A stretch of DNA of 64,000 nucleotides from CBDBKL01 sp965116215 (GTDB taxonomy: Bacteria; Bdellovibrionota; Bdellovibrionia; Bdellovibrionales; JAKFYE01), in NCBI GenBank assembly GCA_965116215.1, contig OZ220494.1, positions 1,116,001 to 1,180,000 of the forward strand, in the 5' to 3' direction. The position numbers and the translations under genes are program-made. How positions within the stretch are numbered: position 1 is the stretch's first letter; every line of letters starts with the position of its first letter. The notes under the pieces were generated by a model, which had not been told where the DNA came from, made no database searches, and saw only the letters and a list, made by a program, of their open reading frames with translations. Positions 25,894-34,202 of the stretch are shown piece by piece.

Positions 25894-25943
25894 ATTTTAT
25901 CTTCCTTTAAGCCTGTCTGAGTTTTTAAGAGGAAGATAAAAAT
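25894..25943. repeat. Compact palindromic remnant of the second element type
   Basis: ATTTTATCTTCC at the left and GGAAGATAAAAAT at the right are inverted ends of the same type as the inner element at 31867-32036. Only a short piece (GTCTGAG) of the interior remains. It looks like an internally deleted copy, three bases from the complete first-type copy. Confidence 0.75.
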
Positions 25944-26025
25944 CATTTTCCTAGAGGACTCCATGCCAAAAAAGATGACAAGAAAGATCTTACATTCTTT
26001 ATAATTCACTGAAAAACAACCGATA

Positions 26026-27147
26026 ATGGACATAGTTATGAAAGCAAATGTGAAACACACTGTTCTGGTTGTAGATGATGAGTTAGATAATGTTGAAGCA
26101 CTTGAGCGCATTTTCCGAAAAAAATATCTTGTGCTCAAAGCAACAGATGGAATGGAAGCCCTAAAAATCTTAAAAAAGAAAAAAGTGGCAGTCATTATCA
26201 GTGATCAGAGGATGCCTCAAATGACAGGTGTCGAATTTCTTACAAAGTCACTTCAAACACATCCCAATGCAATACGTATTTTACTAACAGGATACAGTGA
26301 TATTGAGTCAGTCATTGATGCGATCAATTCTGGACAGATATATCGTTACATTACCAAGCCATGGGATTCAGTGGATTTACTGAATACTGTCAATAGGGGA
26401 GTGGAACGTTATGAGCTGGATGAAGAGTTAAAAGAAAAAAACAAAGCTTTAAGTCATGCTATCTCAAAATTAGAAACTTTGGATAAAGCGAAAACACAAT
26501 TTATGATTCTGATAAACCATGAGTTAAAAACTCCTTTGACAACATTAATTTCTTTTAAAGATTTACTTTCTGAAACACATTTGAATGCAGATCAAAAAAA
26601 ATATATAAAAAGAATAGAACAAAGCATTGATAAATTACAGTCTATTATTGCTGATGTTTTAGAAATGACATCAGCTCAAAGCAGCCAGATAAAACTTCAT
26701 CCTCAAACCCACACGGTAGAATCCCTTATTGAGCCTATTTTATATAAATTATCTGACCTTGCGAAAAGAAAGAAAGTTGAGATAGAAAGTAATATCCAAG
26801 ATCAGGAAATTATTTGTGATTTTCAATCAATCAGCAGCATTTTAGAGAAGTTAATATCCAATGCAATAGAGTTTGGAAAGCTAGGGTCTGCCATTCAAAT
26901 CACAGCAAGGCAAAGGGGATCTAGATCAGAGATGACAATTCAAAACGAAGGGAAGGAGACTATCCCTTCAAAGGTTTTAAAGCAACTTCTTGAGCCCTTT
27001 CAATTGAATCAAAATATAATGAATCATTCGAAGGGTTTAGGTTTGGGGCTCAGCATCTCACAAGCTCTTTTGAAATTAAATGGCTCCGAACTCCAACTCA
27101 CATCAGAAAAGAGCAGGTTCACAGCTTCGTTTCACATAGGACAGTAA
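26026..27147 (+). CDS. Receiver-histidine kinase fusion protein
   Basis: 373 residues. A receiver domain comes first (LVVDDE near residue 15; phospho-acceptor Asp in IISDQRMPQM near 64; LLTGYS; ITKPWD near 114), then a coiled linker, a HisKA segment with LINHELKTPLTTLI (His near 166) and an ATPase domain with SNAIEFG (N box) and GLGLGLSI (G2 box). The G1 box is changed: QNEGKE replaces the usual DNG. Such REC-HK proteins relay phosphate in cytoplasmic networks. No membrane segment is seen. The start may be ATG 26026 or 26038; neither has a clear ribosome site. Confidence 0.85.
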   Translation: MDIVMKANVKHTVLVVDDELDNVEALERIFRKKYLVLKATDGMEALKILKKKKVAVIISDQRMPQMTGVEFLTKSLQTHPNAIRILLTGYSDIESVIDAINSGQIYRYITKPWDSVDLLNTVNRGVERYELDEELKEKNKALSHAISKLETLDKAKTQFMILINHELKTPLTTLISFKDLLSETHLNADQKKYIKRIEQSIDKLQSIIADVLEMTSAQSSQIKLHPQTHTVESLIEPILYKLSDLAKRKKVEIESNIQDQEIICDFQSISSILEKLISNAIEFGKLGSAIQITARQRGSRSEMTIQNEGKETIPSKVLKQLLEPFQLNQNIMNHSKGLGLGLSISQALLKLNGSELQLTSEKSRFTASFHIGQ

Positions 27148-27272
27148 AGACTCCCTCCTCTGAAAAACGCAGAAATATATCCCCTTTCCTTTTCGAACAA
27201 AATTGACCTCTTATCTAAAGTCCGCTAAACTATTTAAAGATTTAATACTCAAGGTCAATAGAGAGGCAAAAG

Positions 27273-28001
27273 ATGCAAAAAGAACACTCTCATCCATTTG
27301 ATAAGCCTCATTTTGGCGGCTCACGCACGGATACTCTAATAAAGCTCACCCTTATATTTTTTATTGCACTCCTTTCCTTCTCAGTAGGAACTTATGTTGG
27401 CAAACAATTCAGTGATAGCGAACACAGATTATCTCAACTGGAGACAGAATATAGCACCGACTTAACCTCAATCAGTGAACGCTCTGAGGAGAACTACCCA
27501 AAAACTCTCACAGAAACAGATATAGAAAGTTTAGCTAATGAATTTACTACTGAAGAGGCTATTGAACCCATCACTATAAAAGATTTAAAAATGGACAGGG
27601 GAAATAAAAGGGTGCCTGCGGCCTCAGACGAGGATAAAGAATCTGAAAAAACAATATCTATAGAAGAGGAACAACCTACAAATGAAGTCTCTTTGGGCCA
27701 AATGCCAAATCATATTGCTTTGGAGGACATGGAGACTCCTCACAGTTACACTGTACAAATTGCATCCTATGAAAATTCAGAAAATGCTATCAGACATGCT
27801 AATGAGTTAAAAGAGAAGGGATATGACGCTTTGATTATGCAAGCTGAAATCAGAAATAAAACATGGTACCGCATCACCTTGGGAGTATTCCCAGTAAGGT
27901 CCGAAGCTCTTCATTTTATGAAAAAAATAAAAGCAGAACTCAACTTAGAAAATGCTCTCATACAAAAAATCTTTGTAAAACCCAATCCAAATAGCAATTA
28001 A
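27273..28001 (+). CDS. SPOR-domain membrane protein
   Basis: 242 residues: a short cytoplasmic N-terminus, one membrane helix (TLIFFIALLSFSVGTYVG, about 28-45), an acidic Pro/Glu-rich periplasmic linker, and a C-terminal SPOR domain from about 160 (YTVQIASYENSENAIRHANE, then WYRITLGVFPVRSEAL). SPOR domains bind glycan strands stripped of stem peptides at division sites, so the protein probably locates to the septum. GAGAGG lies before the ATG. The uvrD-like gene follows on the same strand after 64 bp. Confidence 0.9.
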   Translation: MQKEHSHPFDKPHFGGSRTDTLIKLTLIFFIALLSFSVGTYVGKQFSDSEHRLSQLETEYSTDLTSISERSEENYPKTLTETDIESLANEFTTEEAIEPITIKDLKMDRGNKRVPAASDEDKESEKTISIEEEQPTNEVSLGQMPNHIALEDMETPHSYTVQIASYENSENAIRHANELKEKGYDALIMQAEIRNKTWYRITLGVFPVRSEALHFMKKIKAELNLENALIQKIFVKPNPNSN

Positions 28002-28065
28002 ATATATTCAGCAAATAATGTAATCATTTGTTTTCTGTGTTTTCTTCACATATACATAAAGTTAT

Positions 28066-30300
28066 ATGCAAAAAACATCAGAAGATATTATTTTTCATGA
28101 TTTAAATCCAAGTCAAACGGATGCCGTCCGTACTCTAAATGGCCCCCTTCTTGTTCTCGCAGGAGCTGGATCTGGAAAAACAAAAGTTCTGACTTACCGT
28201 ATTGCCCATTTAATATACAAACAGCTCTGCTCCCCTTCTGAAATCCTTGCCGTGACATTTACAAATAAAGCGGCTCGAAACATGAAAACAAGGGCCTTAG
28301 ATTTACTTTCAAATTTAGATTTAAATATTAGTGAACATATGTGGATAGACACATTTCATTCAAATTGTGTTCGTATTCTACGGCAACATATACATCTTTT
28401 AGATTATGATACATCCTTTGTCATTTATGATTCATCAGATCAGCTACGTATGATTAAAAAAGTTTTGAATATGTTAAACATTAATGAAAAAATATATTCA
28501 CCAAAAAGTTTTCAATATCAAATCAATTCCGCAAAACAAATAGCCAAGAGCCCTGATGATTTGGAGGTTAATGCTCAAAACTTTATGAGTAAACATGTTG
28601 TTAACGTTTATAAAAAGTATGATGAAGAAATGCGTAAGGCAAACGCTCTGGACTTTGATGATTTATTATTTAAAACTCTAGATCTTTTTAACCATTATCC
28701 AGACATTTTAGATCAGTATCGTGAAAGATTTAAATATATATTAGTTGATGAATATCAAGACACAAACCATATTCAGTATCTTTTAGTAAAAAAATTAGCC
28801 GCTATTCACAAAAATATCTGTGTTGTTGGAGACGAAGATCAATCTATCTATAGCTGGCGTGGAGCTGATATACAAAATATTCTTTCATTTGAACAAGACT
28901 TTCCCAATGCAAAAATTATTAAACTTGAAGAAAACTACAGATCTACACAAATTATTGTTAATGCGGCATCAAATTTAATAAAAAAAAATAGTTTACGAAA
29001 AGATAAAACACTTTTTACAAATAATAAATCAGGAAACAAAGTCCAAATCAAAGAGCTTTCCTCCGATTATCATGAGGCTCTATTTGTTACACAATGTATC
29101 GAAGATATCCAATCTAGGGAGCAAGTCCTTTATTCAGACTTTGCTGTCTTTTACCGAACAAATGCTCAGTCACGTATTATTGAAGAGCAGCTCAGGGGCA
29201 GGGGTATACCTTATACAATTATTGGGGGTATAAAATTCTACGAACGCAAAGAAATTAAAGATATTTTAGCTTACTTAAGACTTATTTTAAATCCTGCTGA
29301 TGATGTGGCTCTATTGAGAATTATTAATACTCCTGCTCGTGGAATTGGCAAGGTAACCTTAGAAAAAATCTATAAGCTGGCAAGTGAACACAAGATCTCT
29401 TTATTACAAGCCATTGATTATGCCACTCAAGGAAAATTAAACATCAGTTCTACGATAAAAAGCAAACTCCTTGACTTCTCTCAATTGATTTTAAAATTAA
29501 AAGAAAATTCTGTAGATAAAAAGCCTTTGGAGATTTATCATGATGTTTTACATAAAACTCAATATATTGAGTTGCTAAGAAGGCAGGATCCCACGCAAGC
29601 AGCTTCCAGAATAGAAAATTTAGAAGAGTTAGATAAGGCTATTGAACACTTTCAAAATGAGCAAGAAACAGAGGGAACCTTACAGGCCTTTTTGGAAGAA
29701 ATGGCTTTAGTCTCTGACACTGATAATATGGAAGATAATAAAAATGTGATAGCTCTTATGACATTGCACATCTCAAAAGGCTTAGAGTTTCCATATGTGT
29801 TTATTGTAGGTATGGAGGAGGGAATTTTCCCTACAACACAATCTATTGATGAAGGTCATCTTGCTTTGGAAGAGGAACGCAGACTGGCTTATGTGGGTAT
29901 GACTCGTGCAAAGCAAGAATTGATCCTCTCCTATACAAGTGAGCGACGCATTTGGGGGGCAACAAGACATAATTCACCTAGTCGCTTTCTCTCCGAATTA
30001 CCTAAACAATTTATCAGCCATCATCGCCTACAAAAAAAACCAGCATTTATTAATAAATATAGAAACACAAAAAATTCTTTTAATAAAAATACTGAGTTTT
30101 TTGACAAACACCCCAATTATGAGTCCAGCTTTGAAGAGAGTGGATTAGAAAAAGGAACACGGGTCCGACATCCTCATTTTGGAGCGGGACATATTTGTAG
30201 AGTTGAAGGTCATGGGGAAGATCAGAAGGTCAGTATAATATTTGATGATAATCGCCTTAAAAAGTTTGTCTCTAAATATGCACGTCTTGAAAAATTATAA
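28066..30300 (+). CDS. UvrD/PcrA-type DNA helicase
   Basis: 744 residues, a full-length SF1A helicase. Motifs in order: GAGSGKT (Walker A, near 33-39), AVTFTNKAAR near 66, DEYQDTN (Walker B, near 227), GDEDQSIYSWRGA near 257, ENYRSTQ near 287, LMTLHISKGLEF near 564, and VGMTRAKQEL near 612. The C-terminal module GTRVRHPHFGAGHICRVEG is the Tudor-like domain that binds RNA polymerase in PcrA/UvrD. The role is unwinding in nucleotide excision and mismatch repair and removal of recombinase filaments. The order and C-terminus resemble PcrA at least as much as E. coli UvrD. Confidence 0.94.
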   Translation: MQKTSEDIIFHDLNPSQTDAVRTLNGPLLVLAGAGSGKTKVLTYRIAHLIYKQLCSPSEILAVTFTNKAARNMKTRALDLLSNLDLNISEHMWIDTFHSNCVRILRQHIHLLDYDTSFVIYDSSDQLRMIKKVLNMLNINEKIYSPKSFQYQINSAKQIAKSPDDLEVNAQNFMSKHVVNVYKKYDEEMRKANALDFDDLLFKTLDLFNHYPDILDQYRERFKYILVDEYQDTNHIQYLLVKKLAAIHKNICVVGDEDQSIYSWRGADIQNILSFEQDFPNAKIIKLEENYRSTQIIVNAASNLIKKNSLRKDKTLFTNNKSGNKVQIKELSSDYHEALFVTQCIEDIQSREQVLYSDFAVFYRTNAQSRIIEEQLRGRGIPYTIIGGIKFYERKEIKDILAYLRLILNPADDVALLRIINTPARGIGKVTLEKIYKLASEHKISLLQAIDYATQGKLNISSTIKSKLLDFSQLILKLKENSVDKKPLEIYHDVLHKTQYIELLRRQDPTQAASRIENLEELDKAIEHFQNEQETEGTLQAFLEEMALVSDTDNMEDNKNVIALMTLHISKGLEFPYVFIVGMEEGIFPTTQSIDEGHLALEEERRLAYVGMTRAKQELILSYTSERRIWGATRHNSPSRFLSELPKQFISHHRLQKKPAFINKYRNTKNSFNKNTEFFDKHPNYESSFEESGLEKGTRVRHPHFGAGHICRVEGHGEDQKVSIIFDDNRLKKFVSKYARLEKL

Positions 30301-30364
30301 ATACTATTTGATTATAAAAAATATCGTATAGCGTGAAAAACATGGGAGAGTTTTCTTAATTTTT

Positions 30365-31588
30365 CTAAGGGCTCTTGGATTTGACACTCTTTAAACTCTC
30401 CCACTCATCCATATAAAGATGAGCATCTGATGGTGTTTTTATTTGATCTTCTGATGGTGAAATATATTGAGCTGTTATACCATCCCAGCCTTTAAAAGTT
30501 CTTACATGACCATCTTTTGCAATTTGAAAGTTAGGAAACATTGAGGTTTTTCCCCCTCCATCTGGAATATCTATAGAATAAACAGGCATAGCTAAACCGG
30601 ATAAATGTCCCCATAATTCTTTTTGGATACTTAATGACTGATCAATAGATGTTCGGAGATGATCTGTACCCAAAGACGGATCACACTGGAACATATAGTA
30701 AGGCTTTACTCTTAGATATAATAATCGCCGACAAAGAGCTTGAATGATAGCTGGATGGTTATTGATTCCATTTAATAAAACCATTTGATTCATTACAGGA
30801 ATACCATTGTCCACAAAAAGGCTTAAGGCTTCAGCCGACTCTTTAGTGATTTCTCTTGGATGATTAAAATGCGTCATAAGAAATACAGGAGCATATTTTC
30901 TAATCATTTTTACTAAGGGTTTTGAAATACGCATGGGATTAGCAATTGGAATTCGCGTACCAATACGAATGATCTCAATATGTTCAATTTTTCTAATATC
31001 GCTCAAAAGTTTTTCAATATAACGATCTGAAAGAGTCAGTGGGTCTCCACCAGAGAGAATAACTTCACGAAGATTAGAACATTTTGAAATATAATCTATA
31101 GCCTCTTTATAATCTTGTCCTGAAACCATACCCTGCGCTGTTCCAGTAAAATGTTTTCTAGTACAGTACCTACAATAAATAGCGCACTGGTCTGTTACCC
31201 AAAATAAAACTCTATCTGAATAACGATGGATAATTCTCTTCACCTTTTGATTTTGAATTTCCCCAAGAGGATCTCTCATTTCCTGAAAGGGACTTTCCAA
31301 CTCTGCAAGTAAAGGCATAAACATTTTACGAAGGGGGTCTTGTGAATCATTGGGGTCAGCAAGCGAGGCATAATAGGGAGTGATACCTACAGAAAAAGTA
31401 TCCCCATTATTTTTAAAGGCTTGTATTTCATCTGGACTTAATTGATAAATCTTTTGAAAATCATTTAAACGTTTTAGCTTATTTCTTAATTGCCACTTCC
31501 AATCCTCCCAGCTCTTCAGATGAGACCATGGCTTTAAGGGTTGAGTTGTTGCAAATTGAAATTTCACAATAGAGGCAAACCTTTTCAC
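30365..31588 (-). CDS. kamA: KamA-family radical SAM aminomutase (lysine 2,3-aminomutase-like)
   Basis: 407 residues. The radical SAM cluster motif CAIYCRYCTRKHF lies near residue 130. A SAM-binding segment VILSGGDPLTLS follows. Near the C-terminus QCDPSLGTDHLRT and IPDGGGKTSM carry the substrate-binding Asp and the PLP-binding Lys of lysine 2,3-aminomutases. The enzyme converts L-lysine to beta-lysine, used in catabolism, as an osmolyte, or for EF-P modification (EpmB); no EF-P gene is adjacent, so the role is open. The GTG start has only a weak site; a GTG seven codons later has AAAGG. Convergent with the helicase gene. Confidence 0.85.
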   Translation of the reverse strand: MKRFASIVKFQFATTQPLKPWSHLKSWEDWKWQLRNKLKRLNDFQKIYQLSPDEIQAFKNNGDTFSVGITPYYASLADPNDSQDPLRKMFMPLLAELESPFQEMRDPLGEIQNQKVKRIIHRYSDRVLFWVTDQCAIYCRYCTRKHFTGTAQGMVSGQDYKEAIDYISKCSNLREVILSGGDPLTLSDRYIEKLLSDIRKIEHIEIIRIGTRIPIANPMRISKPLVKMIRKYAPVFLMTHFNHPREITKESAEALSLFVDNGIPVMNQMVLLNGINNHPAIIQALCRRLLYLRVKPYYMFQCDPSLGTDHLRTSIDQSLSIQKELWGHLSGLAMPVYSIDIPDGGGKTSMFPNFQIAKDGHVRTFKGWDGITAQYISPSEDQIKTPSDAHLYMDEWESLKSVKSKSP

Positions 31589-31735
31589 TCGTTATAAATT
31601 TATTAAGAACATTATCTGCTTTTCAAAGAGGACACAACTTTAAAGGACAACAAATTTCCTTATTGAAACACCTCCTTCATCTGAAGGTGAGGCTCGGGAC
31701 ACTTTAATAACTCATGATTCGAACGCAAGTGAGGG

Positions 31736-32189
31736 AGAGTTTTTCTTAAGGCTTTCAAAACGAGTTCTCTGAGGCGCAGGGTGTATTCATGAAGAGATCA
31801 TTTATTCTATCCTCGATCACATTGAGCACTATTTAGCTTACGCCTTTAGCCTGCGTTAGAAAAAAGCTTTTATCTTCCTCTTAAAGCGAGTTTTTTGAAG
31901 CGCAATGCGTATCCGTGGAGGGATCGTTTATTCTATCCTTGATGGCATCGAGCACTATCTAGTCAAGGCTTTTAGCCTTCGGCAGAGACGCTTTGCACCC
32001 TTCAAAGCTGTCTGAGCTTTAAGAGGAAGATAAAAGTCTTTTTCCTACAGAAGGGCATATCTGTAGAAATACAGTTTTTCTATACTTGACTGCACGAGCA
32101 CTATCCAGCTTACGCCTTTAGCCTTCGGCGAAGACGAGCTGCGGACCTCAGAGCTGTCTGAAATTTTGGAAGCCTTAAGGAAAAATTCT
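31736..32189. repeat. Composite of palindromic elements with a nested insertion
   Basis: The left part begins AGAGTTTTTCTTAAGGCTTTC at 31736 and runs to about 31866 (ending near GCGTTAGA). The right part, from about 32037, repeats the internal sequence (ATCTGTAGAAATACAG... CGAGCACTATCCAGC) and ends with TTGGAAGCCTTAAGG and AAAAATTCT. Between them sits a complete element of the second type (31867-32036). The ends are the first type, so one element appears to have entered a tandem or composite copy of the other. The rest of the 31589-32219 spacer shows no gene. Confidence 0.8.
31867..32036. repeat. Second-type palindromic element, inner copy with perfect inverted ends
   Basis: 170 bases bounded by CTTTTATCTTCCTCTTAAAG and its exact reverse complement CTTTAAGAGGAAGATAAAAG (the match extends to 21 bases). 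The interior shares GGATCGTTTATTCTATCC, GAGCACTATC and AAGGCTTTTAGCCTTCGGC with the first-type elements, so the two types differ mainly in their ends. It has no coding capacity. Confidence 0.85.
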
Positions 32190-32219
32190 AACCTATTTTT
32201 CTACGAAACTTTATGCGTG

Positions 32220-32409
32220 AAAAGTATAAATGTTTTCAACTGTCTATTTCTAATACAGATCCCCCATTCAAAACTTATCGCCTAACTTCTAACTTAGAAC
32301 TGAATTTCAATAACTTATATAACTTATCCCCTTCATACTGTTTGGTCCATATTTTGAATCATTATGTCTTAATCTGTCTTACAAAACAAAGCAGGGGGAA
32401 ACTCTTTTT
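32220..32409 (+). promoter_or_regulatory. Leader shared with the downstream paralogue (copy 1)
   Basis: The 190 bases before the exported protein gene closely resemble 34016-34202 before its paralogue. The best-conserved block is TTCAATAACTTATATAACTT followed by ATCCCCTT at about 32306-32332. Conservation of an untranslated leader between paralogues suggests shared promoter or mRNA control elements. Which bases are -35/-10 or a riboregulator cannot be settled by eye. A short open frame here (32213-32413) is not matched in copy 2 and is probably not a gene. Confidence 0.55.
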
Positions 32410-33903
32410 ATGAGTCATATCAAAATCGTATTTGCTTTAACTATTATGACTTCATTATATATTACATATATCAGTTCTCCACTTTCCACTCACACAGTGA
32501 AAAATGATAAACCGACTGACATTATAGATAGATTTACAAAGTCATCACAAAATTTGATAAACCGTGAGCCGGCCGACTCACAAGTGACTGACAAACAGAG
32601 CCCTACCATCATGTTTGAAGACTCTCAAGGCATCTCTGCAAGACAAACTAGTCTATCTATTCTTCCTTCAGGATCAAATTTAAAAGCTATTGATATAAAA
32701 TACAATGGGGTTGATTACACGATAGAAATAGGAAAGAAAGATAGCTCCCAAAGTAGCAGTCACTATTCTATAGAGATACGCAGTTCAAATTTCAAAAAAT
32801 ACTGTGTGCTTGAAAACACTTATCGAACCAAAGATATCAGAAGTAGTGAACATATGATAGTACTTCTCCAAGATTTTATAGACACTGAAGCTGAAGAGTG
32901 TACACAATCCAATGCTATTAGACCTAGAAGAAAACATCAAAGTGACCGGAGTCGGATAAGTAAAGAAATAAATGAATTATTGTGTGTTGAGGAACAGGGA
33001 GCAGATGACTACCACGAATGTCTTCATGATAGTCTTACAGAGCTGTTAGAAAAGAGCCATAGCAGCACTGAATATAAAAAAGCTTACGACAAAGCTAAGG
33101 GTATTTTAGTTGGGTATATTGCTGAATTGGCCGTCAATAACGAACTAGATCACAATGCCTATGAAAAATACTGGAAGCCCCTACAAAAAATAGCACACCA
33201 AACAGGAGACCAATCATTATATGAAGAAGTCAGAAATGGGGGAACTCTTTACACCTTAATCGGTAATAGTATCAGCATGAATCGAACACGAACACAATTA
33301 CAAAGAAACTACACACGCAGATACAAAGCATTAGCCACCAGACGGCTTTATATCGAAAAAAGAGGACTTAGCCTAGAGGCTCAAAAACAATTTAATTCTG
33401 AATTGGATCTATTAAATCAAGAGTTTGATCTGGCCTCACAAGGATTAGTCAGTTTGGATCCTACAATTTACGCTCATGAAGGCAGCCTATCTGGAAATGC
33501 CTTTTTATACTTTGAGACACAGTATAGAGATTTGAAAAAATCTCTAGAGTTTGAAGTTATACCTTTCTATGGTGTTCAAGAAAATTCTCATTCTACAATA
33601 AATCCGTACAATACTGGAATGGAAACTCTCAACCGATCAAGTAGAAGTGCGCTCGGTCCACAGAATAGACTCCCTGGTACACATATTCCTTCAAATGGTA
33701 CAAGTGTCTATGGCAACCATGGTTCCACTTATTCTCGAAACAATTCTTATCAACGAGGGACGCTCCCTCAGAATGGTACAAGTGTCTATGGCAATCATCA
33801 TTCCACTTATTCTCGAAATAATTCTTATCATCAAAACCAGCTTCAACCGAGAACCTACCAACGATCACCTTTTATAAATACCTATCCTAACAGTAGAAAT
33901 TAA
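32410..33903 (+). CDS. Exported protein of unknown function, paralogue 1
   Basis: 497 residues. An N-terminal signal or signal anchor (IKIVFALTIMTSLYITYISS) is followed by a Thr/Ser-rich linker with NLINREPADSQV, identical in the paralogue at 34203. The middle region (about 170-400) is charged and helical, including a segment RRLYIEKRGLSLEAQKQFN whose counterpart in the paralogue is HQLETRGSSLEARQLFN. The C-terminal 100 residues are Asn/Ser/Tyr-rich with a 26-residue repeat (NGTSVYGN). AGGGGGAAA before the ATG is a good ribosome site. No known family. A strong terminator follows at 33935. Confidence 0.75.
   Translation: MSHIKIVFALTIMTSLYITYISSPLSTHTVKNDKPTDIIDRFTKSSQNLINREPADSQVTDKQSPTIMFEDSQGISARQTSLSILPSGSNLKAIDIKYNGVDYTIEIGKKDSSQSSSHYSIEIRSSNFKKYCVLENTYRTKDIRSSEHMIVLLQDFIDTEAEECTQSNAIRPRRKHQSDRSRISKEINELLCVEEQGADDYHECLHDSLTELLEKSHSSTEYKKAYDKAKGILVGYIAELAVNNELDHNAYEKYWKPLQKIAHQTGDQSLYEEVRNGGTLYTLIGNSISMNRTRTQLQRNYTRRYKALATRRLYIEKRGLSLEAQKQFNSELDLLNQEFDLASQGLVSLDPTIYAHEGSLSGNAFLYFETQYRDLKKSLEFEVIPFYGVQENSHSTINPYNTGMETLNRSSRSALGPQNRLPGTHIPSNGTSVYGNHGSTYSRNNSYQRGTLPQNGTSVYGNHHSTYSRNNSYHQNQLQPRTYQRSPFINTYPNSRN
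33694..33833. repeat. 78-bp direct repeat encoding NGTSVYGNH...NNSY
   Basis: Two copies start at 33694 and 33772 and keep the reading frame (26 residues each, the second incomplete). They differ at a few bases, so the duplication is older than the 117-bp array at 23771. It lies in the low-complexity C-terminal part of the exported protein. Confidence 0.85.
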
Positions 33904-33934
33904 AAAGAACCTCCTGACCCTTCCCTGGTTAGTC

Positions 33935-33965
33935 GCCAGGCCTCTAAAGAGGCCTGGCTTTTTTT
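33935..33965 (+). terminator. Strong intrinsic terminator
   Basis: GCCAGGCCTC and GAGGCCTGGC form a ten-base-pair GC-rich stem with a TAAA loop, followed by seven T. It lies 31 bp after the stop of the first exported paralogue and isolates it from the second. A weaker palindrome, CAATTGAAATTCAATTG, followed by TTTTTT, lies at 33988-34010. Confidence 0.9.
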
Positions 33966-34015
33966 ATCAAAACCAACTATAACCCTCCAATTGAAATTCA
34001 ATTGTTTTTTCTGGT

Positions 34016-34202
34016 AAAAGTATAAATCTTTTCAACTGTCTATTTCCAATACAAATACCGTACTGAAAACTTATCATCTCACTTCCAACTTATAATTGAA
34101 TTTCAATAACTTATATAACTTATCCCCTTGATACTACTTGGTGTGCATATTGAATTATTATGTTCTATCTATCTGAGCAGATAAAAGGGGAGGATCTTTA
34201 TT
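34016..34202 (+). promoter_or_regulatory. Leader shared with the upstream paralogue (copy 2)
   Basis: This matches 32220-32409 over its length, starting AAAAGTATAAAT and including the conserved block at about 34101-34131. It ends with AAAGGGGAGGAT before the second paralogue's start. Because a strong terminator lies just upstream, this leader must carry its own promoter. Confidence 0.55.

Noticed and set aside
32213..32413. 66-residue frame before the first exported paralogue
   Set aside because: It is not preserved in the homologous leader at 34016-34202 and has no ribosome site; the leader similarity is at DNA level only.
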